64,000 bases of DNA, taken from NCBI RefSeq assembly GCF_900637665.1, contig NZ_LR134386.1, positions 2,968,501 to 3,032,500 on the forward strand. Reading direction: 5' to 3'. Numbering within the stretch: position 1 is the stretch's first letter; every line of letters starts with the position of its first letter. Positions 1 to 8,206 of this stretch are shown piece by piece. Made by a program: the position numbers and the translations under genes. Origin of the DNA: Chryseobacterium nakagawai (lineage in GTDB: Bacteria; Bacteroidota; Bacteroidia; Flavobacteriales; Weeksellaceae). The notes under the pieces were generated by a model, which worked only from the letters and a program-made list of their open reading frames with translations, was not told where the DNA came from and searched no databases.

Positions 1-1
1 A

Positions 2-445
2 AAATTTGCTGTAATAATTAAGACATTGCGTCAGGAATTAAATGTTCCGGAAATTCCTCTTATAATAGGTGGCTTAGGAGACTTCCTGTCCAGTGGTATC
101 TTTGGGCAATATTTCGCTTCATATCCTTTAATTAATCAGGCATTAGAAGACTTTGCAAAAGCTCATGCAGACTGTTATTTTGTTACTGCAGAAGGGCTTA
201 CTGCTAATGCTGACAATATTCATTTTAATGCTTTGTCACAAAGAATATTGGGGGTCAGATATTATAGCGCTTTTCGTGATTTAAAACATCTTCTTGAATC
301 TCATAATGATGAAGAAAATAGATTAACAACAATCTATAACCGTCCTTATACCCAAACCGAAAAAATCAAACTATTGGAGCATGAATTTGCAGTTGGAAAT
401 ATTGAACCTAAAGATTTTCTGTCAGAATTAGCTATACTTAGATAG
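2..445 (+). CDS. Sialate O-acetylesterase-like SGNH hydrolase, C-terminal part
   Basis: The frame is open from the left edge, so this is the 3' end of a longer gene; a TTG at 26 lies inside a conserved-looking strand and is probably not the start. The visible part resembles the end of the sialate O-acetylesterase (SASA/DUF303) carbohydrate esterases: a buried strand with PLIIGGLGDF, then DNIHFNALSQRILGVRYY, where the D-x-x-H of DNIHF would supply the catalytic Asp/His of an SGNH hydrolase. The last 50 residues are charged and helical. The catalytic Ser block would lie outside the window. The substrate is unknown, and deacetylation of a sugar is only a family-based guess. Confidence 0.6.
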   Translation, partial: KFAVIIKTLRQELNVPEIPLIIGGLGDFLSSGIFGQYFASYPLINQALEDFAKAHADCYFVTAEGLTANADNIHFNALSQRILGVRYYSAFRDLKHLLESHNDEENRLTTIYNRPYTQTEKIKLLEHEFAVGNIEPKDFLSELAILR

Positions 446-464
446 AGCGTAATATATTCATATT

Positions 465-496
465 AAAAAACAGCACCAATGATGATGCTGTTTTTT
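465..496 (+). terminator. Rho-independent terminator
   Basis: AAAAAACAGCA (465-475) pairs with TGCTGTTTTTT (486-496) around a 10-nt loop and runs into a T tract. It sits between convergent genes and probably serves both, ending the esterase-like gene on one side and pncA on the other. Confidence 0.7.
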
Positions 497-524
497 TGAT
501 ACATTCTAGTATATCATTATTATT

Positions 525-1130
525 TTATCCAAGTACGGTGACTCCTTTTTCAATCATTTCATAGATTGCGTCTCTGCCATTATCCGGTTTTACATTTACC
601 GCACGGGTTCCGTTGAAATGAAGGCAAGTAATATATCCATTTGTCACAGCATCCTGAGCTGTAAATTTTACACAATAATCCATTGCCAATCCTACAATTT
701 CCACTAATTGAATATCATGGTATTTCAAGAAATCATCCAATCCGGTTTTCATGAAATGATTGTTGTCCTGGAAACCACTATAGCTATCTATTTCAATGTT
801 TTTTCCTTTTTGTATGATATGGGTAACTTTACTTTGGTTTAAATCTTTATGGAATTCAGCACCGAAAGTTCCCTGTACACAGTGATCCGGCCACATAAAT
901 TGTGGAACGCCATTTAGAATAATACTTTCACCTACTTGACGTCCGTTACTGCTAGCAAAGCTTTTATGTCCTACAGGATGCCAGTCTTGAGTTAAAATGA
1001 TCTGATCATATTCGTTTTCATCCATCAGAAGGTTGATATAAGGAATAATCTCATTGGCTCCCGGTACTGCTAATGCTCCGCCTTCACAAAAATCATTCTG
1101 TACATCGACTATTATTAATGCTTTTTTCAT
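525..1130 (-). CDS. pncA: Nicotinamidase (PncA, isochorismatase fold)
   Basis: Hydrolyses nicotinamide to nicotinate and ammonia in cytosolic NAD salvage. The 201-residue length is normal for the family. The catalytic triad is visible as Asp9 (VDVQNDF), Lys108 (in QKGK, before DSYSGF) and Cys153 (AMDYCVKFTA). Metal ligands fit Asp49 and His51 (TQDWHP) and His83 (WPDHC). The ATG start at 1130 begins MKKALIIVDVQ, exactly as expected. It is transcribed alone, with its own promoter upstream. The promoter and first codons appear to be duplicated in decayed form near 2.6 kb. Confidence 0.95.
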   Translation of the reverse strand: MKKALIIVDVQNDFCEGGALAVPGANEIIPYINLLMDENEYDQIILTQDWHPVGHKSFASSNGRQVGESIILNGVPQFMWPDHCVQGTFGAEFHKDLNQSKVTHIIQKGKNIEIDSYSGFQDNNHFMKTGLDDFLKYHDIQLVEIVGLAMDYCVKFTAQDAVTNGYITCLHFNGTRAVNVKPDNGRDAIYEMIEKGVTVLG

Positions 1131-1161
1131 ATTTTGACTTCTCGAATTTTTGATAAATTTA

Positions 1162-1190
1162 CAAAACTAATTGGCAAAAATTTGTCCAAA
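1162..1190 (-). promoter_or_regulatory. pncA promoter
   Basis: On the minus strand TAGTTTTG (1169-1162) matches the Bacteroidetes -7 element TAnnTTTG, and TTTG (1190-1187) lies 17 nt upstream as a -33 candidate. The predicted start is about 30 nt before the ATG. Confidence 0.5.
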
Positions 1191-1341
1191 ATCAAATTAT
1201 CGGACAAATCGACAATAAAAAAGCTAAAGGCGACAAGCTGGAAGAATGAGGCTGTAAGTTACTTTTAGTTTTACCACTACTAACTGTTACCTTTAAAAGG
1301 AGTATCATTATTCGCATCATCCACCATCCAGCCTTTTAGCG

Positions 1342-1349
1342 TATCTTTG
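1342..1349 (+). promoter_or_regulatory. -7 promoter element of DEAD-box helicase gene
   Basis: TATCTTTG fits TAnnTTTG and predicts transcription from about 1353, 16 nt before the ATG. I see no TTTG at the -33 position. The sequence just upstream (about 1206-1340) holds an imperfect inverted pair, AGCTGGAAG-type against CCATCCAGCC, of a style common in this window's intergenic DNA. Confidence 0.5.
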
Positions 1350-1368
1350 CAGTAAATAAATAGTTTTT

Positions 1369-2511
1369 ATGTCATTTGAATCGTTAGGATTATCACACAA
1401 TATTATTCGTTCCGTTAAAAAACTTGGGTATTTAAAACCTTTTCCAATCCAGGAACAAGCTGTACCAGTTATTTTACAAGGAAAAGATCTGATGGGAATT
1501 GCGCAGACTGGTTCTGGAAAAACAGCTTGTTTTGTGATGCCTATTTTAGAAAAATTACAAAATTCAGAAGCTAAAAAAGGACGTAATATTCAGGTTTTAA
1601 TATTGGTGCCAACTCGTGAATTAGCTATTCAGATTGATGAAGTTTTCAGAGCATTTACTGAAAATCTGAAGCGTGAAATTCGTACTATGGCTGTTTATGG
1701 AGGAGTTTCTATCAATCCACAGATGAAAGGCTTGTTTGGTGTAGAAGTTCTGATAGCAACTCCCGGACGTTTGTTGGATTTGATTGATCATAATGCATTG
1801 AGTATTTCAGAAATTCAACATTTAGTCATTGATGAAGCGGATAAAATGTTTCAATTAGGCTTTGGCGAAGAGATGAATAAGCTTTTTGCTTTAATGCCTG
1901 TAGTGAAGCAAACCACTTTATTCTCAGCGACTTTAAATGATAAAGTTTCTGAGGTGAAAGAACGCTTATCTATTCATCCTACGATCGTTGAAATTAAAAA
2001 AGAAGAAGTTGAAATTGATAATATCGAGCAGTTCGCTTACCATGTTTCTCCTGAAGACAAAGGCCCTTTTTTAAGATATTTAATTAAAGAAAAGAAGGTC
2101 GAAAAAGCATTGATATTTGTTTCGTCTACGAGAGCTGCAGATAATTTAGTGGAAAAACTTAAAAAGAATAAAATTAAAGCGGTTGCTATTCATAGTCAGA
2201 AATCTCAAGGTGCCCGAAAAAATAATTTAGAAGAATTTAAATCTAATGGAGCACAAATTTTGGTAGCGACAGACTTAATAGGCCGCGGAATTCATATCGA
2301 TGATTTACCTTGCGTGATCAATTATGAATTACCACGTTCGCCTTTGGACTACATTCACCGTATTGGTAGAACAGGCCGCGCCAATGAAAAAGGTATTGCT
2401 ATAAATATTTTGACGGATGATGAATTGCAGCATTTCAGGGTCATTCAAAAGAAAATGGGTAAAAAAGTGACCTTAGAAAGAACAGAAGGCATTAATTTAC
2501 ATGGTTACTAG
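1369..2511 (+). CDS. DEAD-box ATP-dependent RNA helicase (RhlE-like)
   Basis: An RNA unwinding or remodelling enzyme, probably acting in ribosome assembly or cold adaptation as in RhlE/CsdA-type helicases. The order of motifs is complete: Q motif PFPIQEQ (24-30), Walker A AQTGSGKT (45-52), PTREL (81-85), DEAD (155-158), SAT (186-188), then the second RecA domain with ATDLIGRGIHID and HRIGRTGR (330-337). At 380 residues it is a minimal two-domain helicase: it stops soon after the second domain and lacks the basic C-terminal tail seen in many RhlE proteins. It is monocistronic, with a promoter element 20 nt upstream and a strong terminator after it. Confidence 0.93.
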   Translation: MSFESLGLSHNIIRSVKKLGYLKPFPIQEQAVPVILQGKDLMGIAQTGSGKTACFVMPILEKLQNSEAKKGRNIQVLILVPTRELAIQIDEVFRAFTENLKREIRTMAVYGGVSINPQMKGLFGVEVLIATPGRLLDLIDHNALSISEIQHLVIDEADKMFQLGFGEEMNKLFALMPVVKQTTLFSATLNDKVSEVKERLSIHPTIVEIKKEEVEIDNIEQFAYHVSPEDKGPFLRYLIKEKKVEKALIFVSSTRAADNLVEKLKKNKIKAVAIHSQKSQGARKNNLEEFKSNGAQILVATDLIGRGIHIDDLPCVINYELPRSPLDYIHRIGRTGRANEKGIAINILTDDELQHFRVIQKKMGKKVTLERTEGINLHGY

Positions 2512-2526
2512 AATATAAATTTAAAT

Positions 2527-2560
2527 AAAAAGCTCTAATTGTACACAATTGGAGCTTTTT
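2527..2560 (+). terminator. Rho-independent terminator of the helicase gene
   Basis: A 16-bp stem (2527-2542 with 2545-2560, one G-U pair) is followed by a T-rich tract. The inner pairs probably open to give a normal loop. Confidence 0.8.
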
Positions 2561-2564
2561 GTAT

Positions 2565-2690
2565 TCCATATATAATCATTATAATTAACATTTTTTTCAT
2601 ATTTAAATTTCTTGAATTTTAATAAATTTACAGAACCAGATAAAGGTTTGCCTCAAATTGAAAGAAGGGACAGATCTACAATAATTAAAA
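2565..2690 (-). pseudogene. Decayed duplicate of the pncA promoter and first codons
   Basis: Read on the minus strand, an ATG at 2600 begins MKKMLII, close to PncA's MKKALII, then the frame is lost and runs into the helicase terminator. The 90 bases upstream (2601-2690) align with those upstream of pncA (1131-1222). Shared blocks include GAATTTT, ATAAATTTACA and GGACA-ATC-ACAATAA, in the same order and at nearly the same spacing. This looks like a relic of a second pncA copy or a segmental duplication; it now sits just before the next operon and may supply its promoter. It is inferred from sequence alone. Confidence 0.45.
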
Positions 2691-2705
2691 ATTAAAACCT
2701 GAACA

Positions 2706-3242
2706 ATGAGTGATCTCACGAACAAAAAATTTCCAATAGGACCGTTTGAAGCACCTGAAAATATTTGTGATACAATTTTAGACACCTATATTAAAGCTAT
2801 TAAAGACTTTCCTGGAAAACTTAGGAACCTCATTGAACATTTTACAGATGAACAACTTGATACGCCCTACAGAGAAGGAGGATGGACAGTAAGACAGCTT
2901 GTTAATCATATTGCTGACAGCCATACGAACAGCTTTATCCGCTTTAAGCTAGCTCTTACTGAAGATAACCCAACGATTAAGCCTTATGATGAGGCCAAAT
3001 GGGCTGAGCTTCAGGATAGTATTGAGATGCCTATAAAACCGGCTATGAGAATGATAAAGGGAACGCACCAACGATGGACTGTGCTTCTTAAAAGCCTTAC
3101 CAATAAACAGTTTGAAAGAACTTTTCATCATCCTGAACATAACAGAAATTATAATTTAAGGGATAATCTTGCTTTGTATGTCTGGCACTGCAACCATCAT
3201 TTTGCCCATATTGAAAATCTGAAGAAAGAAAAAGGTTGGTAA
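2706..3242 (+). CDS. YfiT/BstA-like putative bacillithiol S-transferase (DinB fold)
   Basis: A DinB-fold four-helix protein matching the YfiT family, whose Bacillus and Staphylococcus members are bacillithiol S-transferases. The three metal-binding histidines typical of the fold fit His68 (VNHIADSH), His161 and His165 (WHCNHHFAHI). The stretch YREGGWTVRQL around residues 55-65 is diagnostic of YfiT. At 178 residues it is full length. It is first in a four-gene operon whose third gene is YtxJ, another bacillithiol-linked protein, which supports thiol conjugation or detoxification rather than a generic hydrolase role. The substrate is not deducible. Confidence 0.85.
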   Translation: MSDLTNKKFPIGPFEAPENICDTILDTYIKAIKDFPGKLRNLIEHFTDEQLDTPYREGGWTVRQLVNHIADSHTNSFIRFKLALTEDNPTIKPYDEAKWAELQDSIEMPIKPAMRMIKGTHQRWTVLLKSLTNKQFERTFHHPEHNRNYNLRDNLALYVWHCNHHFAHIENLKKEKGW

Positions 3243-3697
3243 AAAAATATCTGACTCATCCAATATATTTTAAGGAAATTACAGACAGAATTTCCAGATT
3301 ATCTGCAGACAGCCAAAGAAAATGGGGGAAAATGGAAGTCTGTCAGATGCTAACTCACTGTGATCTAGTTCTTCAGGTTGCTTTGAGAAAAATTGAACTT
3401 CCCCGTATTAATCCTCTGTTTGAGACAATAGGAATCGTTACAAAACTGGAAATGTGTGTTTTCAATAACGGAATTCCCAGAAACATGCCTACTTTTCAAA
3501 AACTAATCGTTAATTTTGAGTGTGATTTTGATGAATCAAAGACCAATCTACTGAAAACGCTGGAGGAATTCCGAGAAGCCTGTAAAAACAGACAACTGCC
3601 GGAGAGCCACAGATTATTCGGAAACATGACTGAAAAAGACTGGGAATTTTTAGAGTATAAACATCTAAATCATCACTTAAAACAATTTAATGTATGA
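3236..3697 (+). CDS. DUF1569 domain protein
   Basis: A 153-residue protein with the DUF1569 signature: KWGKMEVCQMLTHC near residues 30-43, and a buried charged C-terminus (DWEFLEYKHLNHHLKQF). DUF1569 is predicted to share the DinB-like helical fold, so this and the preceding gene may be distant relatives. The start is a TTG at 3236 overlapping the preceding stop by 7 nt. The family normally has about 20 residues before the KWGKM block, so this start is preferred to the internal ATG. It overlaps the next gene by 4 nt, so it is translationally coupled on both sides. The biochemical function is unknown. Confidence 0.75.
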   Translation: MVKKYLTHPIYFKEITDRISRLSADSQRKWGKMEVCQMLTHCDLVLQVALRKIELPRINPLFETIGIVTKLEMCVFNNGIPRNMPTFQKLIVNFECDFDESKTNLLKTLEEFREACKNRQLPESHRLFGNMTEKDWEFLEYKHLNHHLKQFNV

Positions 3698-4071
3698 GTT
3701 TTTTTGATAAAATATTCGGTGGAAATAATCAAACCTCTGATCAAAAGTCTTTCTGGAAAAATATAAGGTCTGAAGAAGACCTAACAAGGGCCATTGAGAG
3801 TTCTTATCAGCATAAAATAGCTATATTCAAACATTCTACAAGCTGTTTTATCAGCAAGACTGTATTGAGAAATTTTGAAAAAGAGATTGAAAATTCGCCA
3901 GAGGAGGTAGAAGTCTATTACCTAGATCTACTGTCTTACCGCCCTCTTTCGAATAAAATTGCTGAGGATTTTGGAATAAGACATGAAAGTCCGCAGCTGA
4001 TTGTTATTGAAAACGGAAAGCCCGTTAATAGCGCTTCGCACCAGGACATTTCTTTAAGCCAGATCATATAA
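3694..4071 (+). CDS. ytxJ: YtxJ-type bacillithiol-system monothiol protein
   Basis: A thioredoxin-fold protein of 125 residues matching the YtxJ family (bacillithiol system redox-active protein), which is proposed to act as a monothiol bacilliredoxin. The motif HSTSCFIS places a single redox Cys at residue 51, preceded by His47-Ser-Thr; the later SPQLIVIENGK is the cis-Pro strand. There is no signal peptide, so it is cytosolic. Overlaps of 4 nt (upstream) and 1 nt (downstream) place it firmly inside the operon. Its pairing with a YfiT homologue argues that this strain makes bacillithiol, although bshA, bshB and bshC are not in the window. Confidence 0.88.
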   Translation: MSFFDKIFGGNNQTSDQKSFWKNIRSEEDLTRAIESSYQHKIAIFKHSTSCFISKTVLRNFEKEIENSPEEVEVYYLDLLSYRPLSNKIAEDFGIRHESPQLIVIENGKPVNSASHQDISLSQII

Positions 4072-4667
4072 TGAAGAATATTAATAATTATTTAGCCAAA
4101 GTTTTAAACGTTCCCCTTCAAAGTGTGAATGCCTGCAGTCTGCATTATGAAGTAAAAAAGATTCCTAAAAACCAATTTCTTCTTCAGTACGGCGAAATAT
4201 GCAGACATATATTCTTTGTAGAGAAAGGACTTTTGAAAATGTATTCCATTGATAAAAATGGAAAAGAACACATTATCCAGTTTGCCCCTGAAAGTTGGTT
4301 GATTTCTGACCGAAGCAGTCTTTATTTCAATGAAAAATCTAATTATTATATAGAAGCGGTAGAAGATTCGGAAGTTTTGTTTTTGCATCCTGATTTCTTT
4401 AATAAACTGGTAGAACAATTTCCAAACAGTATCGAACGTAGTGATTTTCTGCTTCAGAAACATATCAGAAGTCTTCAGAACAGGATTAATTCTTTACTGG
4501 GTGAGACTGCCGAGGAAAGATATATGAAATTTATTAAAATGTATCCTGATCTGCTTCTTAGAGTCCCTCAATGGATGATTGCTTCCTATCTTGGCATTAC
4601 TCCCGAAAGCTTAAGCCGCGTAAGGAAAGAACTGGCAAGAAAGAACTTTGTTCCGGATAATAAATAA
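4071..4667 (+). CDS. Crp/Fnr-family transcription regulator
   Basis: 198 residues: an N-terminal cyclic-nucleotide-binding-like beta barrel (about 25-120), a dimer helix and a C-terminal winged HTH. The recognition helix reads TPESLSRVRKE, that is E-S-L-S-R, very like the E-T-I-S-R of FNR. The barrel lacks the full cAMP phosphate-binding cassette and FNR's N-terminal cysteines, so the ligand is unknown. Its ATG overlaps the ytxJ stop by one base (TAATG). Being last in a bacillithiol-linked operon suggests it senses the same stress, but autoregulation cannot be shown from the sequence. Confidence 0.85.
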   Translation: MKNINNYLAKVLNVPLQSVNACSLHYEVKKIPKNQFLLQYGEICRHIFFVEKGLLKMYSIDKNGKEHIIQFAPESWLISDRSSLYFNEKSNYYIEAVEDSEVLFLHPDFFNKLVEQFPNSIERSDFLLQKHIRSLQNRINSLLGETAEERYMKFIKMYPDLLLRVPQWMIASYLGITPESLSRVRKELARKNFVPDNK

Positions 4668-4794
4668 AAAAGGCTGAGAGAAGGAGGCAGGGAGTTCTGT
4701 TGAACCCAAAAGAACTTTTGAGTAGAAGATGATAAGAACGCACTTAAGATATTCTACGATCTCAATCACTTCCATCTTTCAGCTTTTAACATTC

Positions 4795-6216
4795 TTACTT
4801 TATATAAATCCTTTTTGCCAGTTGCCCAATCTGTTTAAGTTTTGACTGTGTATTTTCTGACCATGGAAGTCCGATGCATAGTCTCAAACAGTTTTCAAAT
4901 TGATCCTGGAAGGTAAACATTCTTCCCGGTGCAATGCTTATGTTCTGCTTAATGGCAAGATCATAAAGTTCTGTGGTTCGGATTTTCTTATCAAATTCTA
5001 CCCATAAGGATAATCCTCCTTGTGGACGGCTGGTTTTAGTTCCTTCAGGAAAATGCTCTGCGATGGTTTGTACGTAATTCTGATAATTACTTTGTAATGT
5101 TTTTCTAAGCTGCTGAAGATGTTTTTCATACCTTCCGGATTTCATGAAATTAGCTACAGCTTCATTCACAATCGAAATGGAGGAGGTGGAGTGTAGAAGT
5201 TTAAGTTTTAATATTTTATCCTTGTATTTTCCAGGAGCAATCCAGCCTACACGGTATCCTGGAGCCAATGTTTTTGAAATGGAGCTGCAATACAGCACAT
5301 TTCCATCCTTATCAAAAGATTTACAGCATTTCGGACGGCTGGAGCCAAAATATAGATCTCCATAAACATCATCCTCAATTAACGGAATATTATTTTCTGA
5401 CAGGATTTTTACAATCTCTTTCTTATTTCCGTCAGGCATGCAGCTTCCCAAGGGAGAATTAAAATTGGGAATTAAGAGACACAAATCAATTTTTGGAATT
5501 AATTTCTTTAGCGCATCAATTTCTATCCCTGTAGTAGGATGGGTCGGAAGTTCAAGGACTTTTAATCCTAATCCATTAGCTAACTGTAAAATCCCCGGAT
5601 AACACGGACTTTCAATAGCAATGGTATCGCCTGGTTTTCCCAAAGCCATTAAGCAGAATGATAGAGCATTCATTCCGCCATTTGTAGTTACCAGATCATT
5701 TTCATTAAGATTTCCGCTCCATTGCAATGAGCGTACAGCAATCATTCTTCTGAGTTTCAGATTTCCCTGCAGTTCTTCATATTCTGTTCCTCCTTCTTTT
5801 AATTCTCTTATAGCATGTACAATTTCTTTTTTCAGTTTGGCCTGAGGAAGGAGGTCTCCTGAAGGAATTCCAATTGAGAAGAAGGTAATATCTTTTTTAC
5901 CCATATTTTCATATACCTTACTGATTAATTCATCAGGTTCATCATTATTGGCAATCAACGATGGACGGCTCACTTCAGGCAATGGAAGTTTTACAGATAA
6001 TAACTGACTTACAAAATATCCGGATTGTGGTTTTGACTCTACTAAAGATAAAGATTCCAGTTCAAGGAAAACACGTTTTGCGGTATTCATGCTCACCTGA
6101 TGTTCATTACATAGCATTCTTACAGAAGGAAGTTTGTCACCTGCCTTCAACACTCCGTTTCTGATCTGAGTGGCAATGCCGTCTGCAATTTCTGTATATA
6201 AAAATTCTTTACTCAT
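4795..6216 (-). CDS. MocR-type GntR regulator with aminotransferase domain
   Basis: 473 residues: a GntR winged HTH (about 5-70, with KLPSVRMLCNEHQVSMNTA) joined to a fold-type I aminotransferase domain. The PLP-binding lysine is in SSISKTLAPGYRVGW. MocR proteins bind PLP and use PLP or an amine/PLP adduct as signal; most are not active transaminases. It is divergent from an EamA exporter gene with a 95-bp shared region, the usual MocR-target layout. The shared region contains the AAAACTG/-7 arrangement found at all three MocR loci of this window, so the exporter is the predicted target. Confidence 0.9.
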   Translation of the reverse strand: MSKEFLYTEIADGIATQIRNGVLKAGDKLPSVRMLCNEHQVSMNTAKRVFLELESLSLVESKPQSGYFVSQLLSVKLPLPEVSRPSLIANNDEPDELISKVYENMGKKDITFFSIGIPSGDLLPQAKLKKEIVHAIRELKEGGTEYEELQGNLKLRRMIAVRSLQWSGNLNENDLVTTNGGMNALSFCLMALGKPGDTIAIESPCYPGILQLANGLGLKVLELPTHPTTGIEIDALKKLIPKIDLCLLIPNFNSPLGSCMPDGNKKEIVKILSENNIPLIEDDVYGDLYFGSSRPKCCKSFDKDGNVLYCSSISKTLAPGYRVGWIAPGKYKDKILKLKLLHSTSSISIVNEAVANFMKSGRYEKHLQQLRKTLQSNYQNYVQTIAEHFPEGTKTSRPQGGLSLWVEFDKKIRTTELYDLAIKQNISIAPGRMFTFQDQFENCLRLCIGLPWSENTQSKLKQIGQLAKRIYIK

Positions 6217-6246
6217 CTTTTTTCAACTGTACTCATACAAATATAC

Positions 6247-6288
6247 AAAACTGATACTGTGTTTGTCGAATTATCCTTTTTAATTTTG
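6247..6288 (+). promoter_or_regulatory. MocR-type promoter of the EamA exporter gene
   Basis: AAAACTG (6247-6253) lies 27 nt before TAATTTTG (6281-6288), a perfect -7 element. The same spacing occurs at 13874-13915 and 46542-46583 beside the other two MocR genes. A second ACTG (6256-6259) follows at once. TTTG at 6262-6265 could be a poorly spaced -33. Confidence 0.6.
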
Positions 6289-6311
6289 TTCAATAATTAA
6301 AACTTATCAAA

Positions 6312-7196
6312 ATGATGACAGATACAATTTCAAAAGACCAGGCTGTAAACGGTTGGATCAATGGTTTTATAGGGGTATTGCTTTTTAGTGGTTCTATGCC
6401 GGCTACCAAGCTTGCAGTGATGGAAATGAGTCCTATATTTGCAACGATTGCCCGTGCTGTAATTGCAGGAATTCTAGCCCTTTCAGTTTTATTGATCTAT
6501 AAAGAAAAGCGTCCTGCAAAAAAACAGTTATTTTCTCTGGTTCTGGTTGCCATAGGATGTGTGATAGGATTTCCTTTGCTTTCTTCATTAGCCTTGCAAT
6601 ATCTTACCTCTGCCCATTCTATTGTATTTTTGGGAATGTTGCCATTAGCTACTGCAATTTTTGGAGTTTTCCGTGGTGGAGAAAAGCCACATCCTGTATT
6701 CTGGATCTTTTCTGTAATCGGAAGTCTTTTAGTGATTGGTTATGCCTTTTCTCAGGGAATTTCAGCTTCTCCGATCGGTGATATTCTGATGCTTCTTGCT
6801 ATTATCCTTTGTGGAATGGGATATGCAGAAGGCGCTAAACTTTCTAAAACATTAGGCGGATGGCAGGTTATTTCATGGGCACTTGTTTTATCACTGCCTG
6901 TTATGCTTCCCTTATTTTTCATTTATTTTCCATCCAACGTGGAATCTATAAGCTTTAGAGGATGGTTTGGCTTAGGTTATATTTCTCTGTTTAGTATGTT
7001 TATAGGGTTTATATTCTGGTATAAAGGATTGGCACAAGGTGGAATTACCACTGTAGGGCAGCTGCAATTATTACAACCGTTTTTTGGGCTTGCTTTAGCA
7101 GCATATCTTCTTCACGAGCAGGTAAGTATAGGAATGTTGGGAATTACTGTGGGAGTCATTTTGTGTGTTGCAGGAACTAAAAAGTTTGCAAAATAA
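6312..7196 (+). CDS. EamA/DMT-family metabolite exporter
   Basis: 294 residues with about ten hydrophobic segments arranged as two EamA repeats (roughly 20-145 and 160-290). It is an inner-membrane protein of the drug/metabolite transporter superfamily, members of which export amino acids, vitamins or purines. The start follows an A-rich leader; a second ATG directly follows the first (ATGATG), so the true start may be codon 1 or 2. The divergent MocR regulator suggests that the substrate is an amine, amino acid or B6-linked compound; this is inference. Confidence 0.88.
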   Translation: MMTDTISKDQAVNGWINGFIGVLLFSGSMPATKLAVMEMSPIFATIARAVIAGILALSVLLIYKEKRPAKKQLFSLVLVAIGCVIGFPLLSSLALQYLTSAHSIVFLGMLPLATAIFGVFRGGEKPHPVFWIFSVIGSLLVIGYAFSQGISASPIGDILMLLAIILCGMGYAEGAKLSKTLGGWQVISWALVLSLPVMLPLFFIYFPSNVESISFRGWFGLGYISLFSMFIGFIFWYKGLAQGGITTVGQLQLLQPFFGLALAAYLLHEQVSIGMLGITVGVILCVAGTKKFAK

Positions 7197-7284
7197 TTAA
7201 GAATGTTGAAGCCAAAGCTTCTAGACAGACTTATCTAAGAGATTCAAGGGTGTTATTACCGATATAAAGTTTATCTCAATGGAT

Positions 7285-7320
7285 AAAAACCCGTTTTCAA
7301 AAATGTGAAAACGGGTTTTT
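7285..7320 (+). terminator. Rho-independent terminator
   Basis: A perfect 15-bp stem (7285-7299 with 7306-7320) around a 6-nt loop, followed by T residues, ends the exporter transcript. The rest of the 349-base gap (7197-7545) is very AT-rich leader DNA before the next Crp/Fnr gene, in which I see no gene and no clear -7 element. Confidence 0.9.
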
Positions 7321-7545
7321 TTATTAATATAAAAGTTATATATTTAAGTTAATAAAAAAATCGCTAATTAAATAATAAATAAAAAGCAATAAAAGATATT
7401 ACTTATGTATCGTATAATGTTTTTAACTTTATTTAACATCTACAATAATAGTTAAGGTTTGATTTTTGTATATGTTTATCTTCAATTCCTAATGATATTT
7501 TTACTAAGACTAGAAAGAAGGAAACAACATTGAAAAACTATTATT

Positions 7546-8142
7546 ATGGTTATTGACGAAAATATTTTAAGATCAGCTGGAGCAGAAGTAAGAGACTATA
7601 AACCCACAGAAAATATATTCCAGGAAGGAGATCCTCCCAATTATTATTATCAGATCATTACCGGAGAAGTAAAGCTCAACAATTATAATGAAGAGGGAAA
7701 AGAATTCATACAAAATTTTTTATCGGAAGGACAAAGTTGTGGAGAATCTATTCTATTTATAAATAAACCTTATCCGATGAATGCAGAAGCGGTTACAGAC
7801 TGTAGTATTTTACGGCTTCCTAAAGCTGCATTTTTCAATTTATTAAGTACTTCTCCCAAGTTATGTATGGAGGTAACTAGTTTTTTATCACAACGACTTT
7901 ATTATAAATTTGTTATGATGTTAAACATCTCATCTCAAAATCCTACCATCAGATTGAAAGGACTGATGGATTATCTTAAAAGTTTTCAAGATGATGAAAG
8001 TCCCTATTCTTTTATCATTCCATTAACAAGACAACAGATGGCAAACCTTACAGGTCTGTGTGTGGAAACTGCTATAAGGACTATCAAGAACATGGAAAGG
8101 GATAAAATCCTAAGAATTGAAAACCGTAAAATATTGTATTAA
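7546..8142 (+). CDS. Crp/Fnr-family regulator (paralogue A)
   Basis: 198 residues: cNMP-like barrel, dimer helix and winged HTH. The recognition segment is VETAIRTIKNME, that is E-T-A-I-R, so the Glu and Arg used by CRP/FNR to read TGA half-sites are kept. It shares its whole length, including LNNYNEEGKEFIQN and FYQ/YYYQ blocks, with the proteins at 8207-8809 and 28747-29340, so it is a recent paralogue. It stands 64 nt upstream of paralogue B on the same strand; the two may be cotranscribed. There are no FNR-type cysteine clusters. The ligand is unknown. Confidence 0.85.
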   Translation: MVIDENILRSAGAEVRDYKPTENIFQEGDPPNYYYQIITGEVKLNNYNEEGKEFIQNFLSEGQSCGESILFINKPYPMNAEAVTDCSILRLPKAAFFNLLSTSPKLCMEVTSFLSQRLYYKFVMMLNISSQNPTIRLKGLMDYLKSFQDDESPYSFIIPLTRQQMANLTGLCVETAIRTIKNMERDKILRIENRKILY

Positions 8143-8206
8143 AAGATATAAAGATTTACAATTTTTTTACTAAAATTTATATGGCATTATGAAAACAATA
8201 AGCTGC

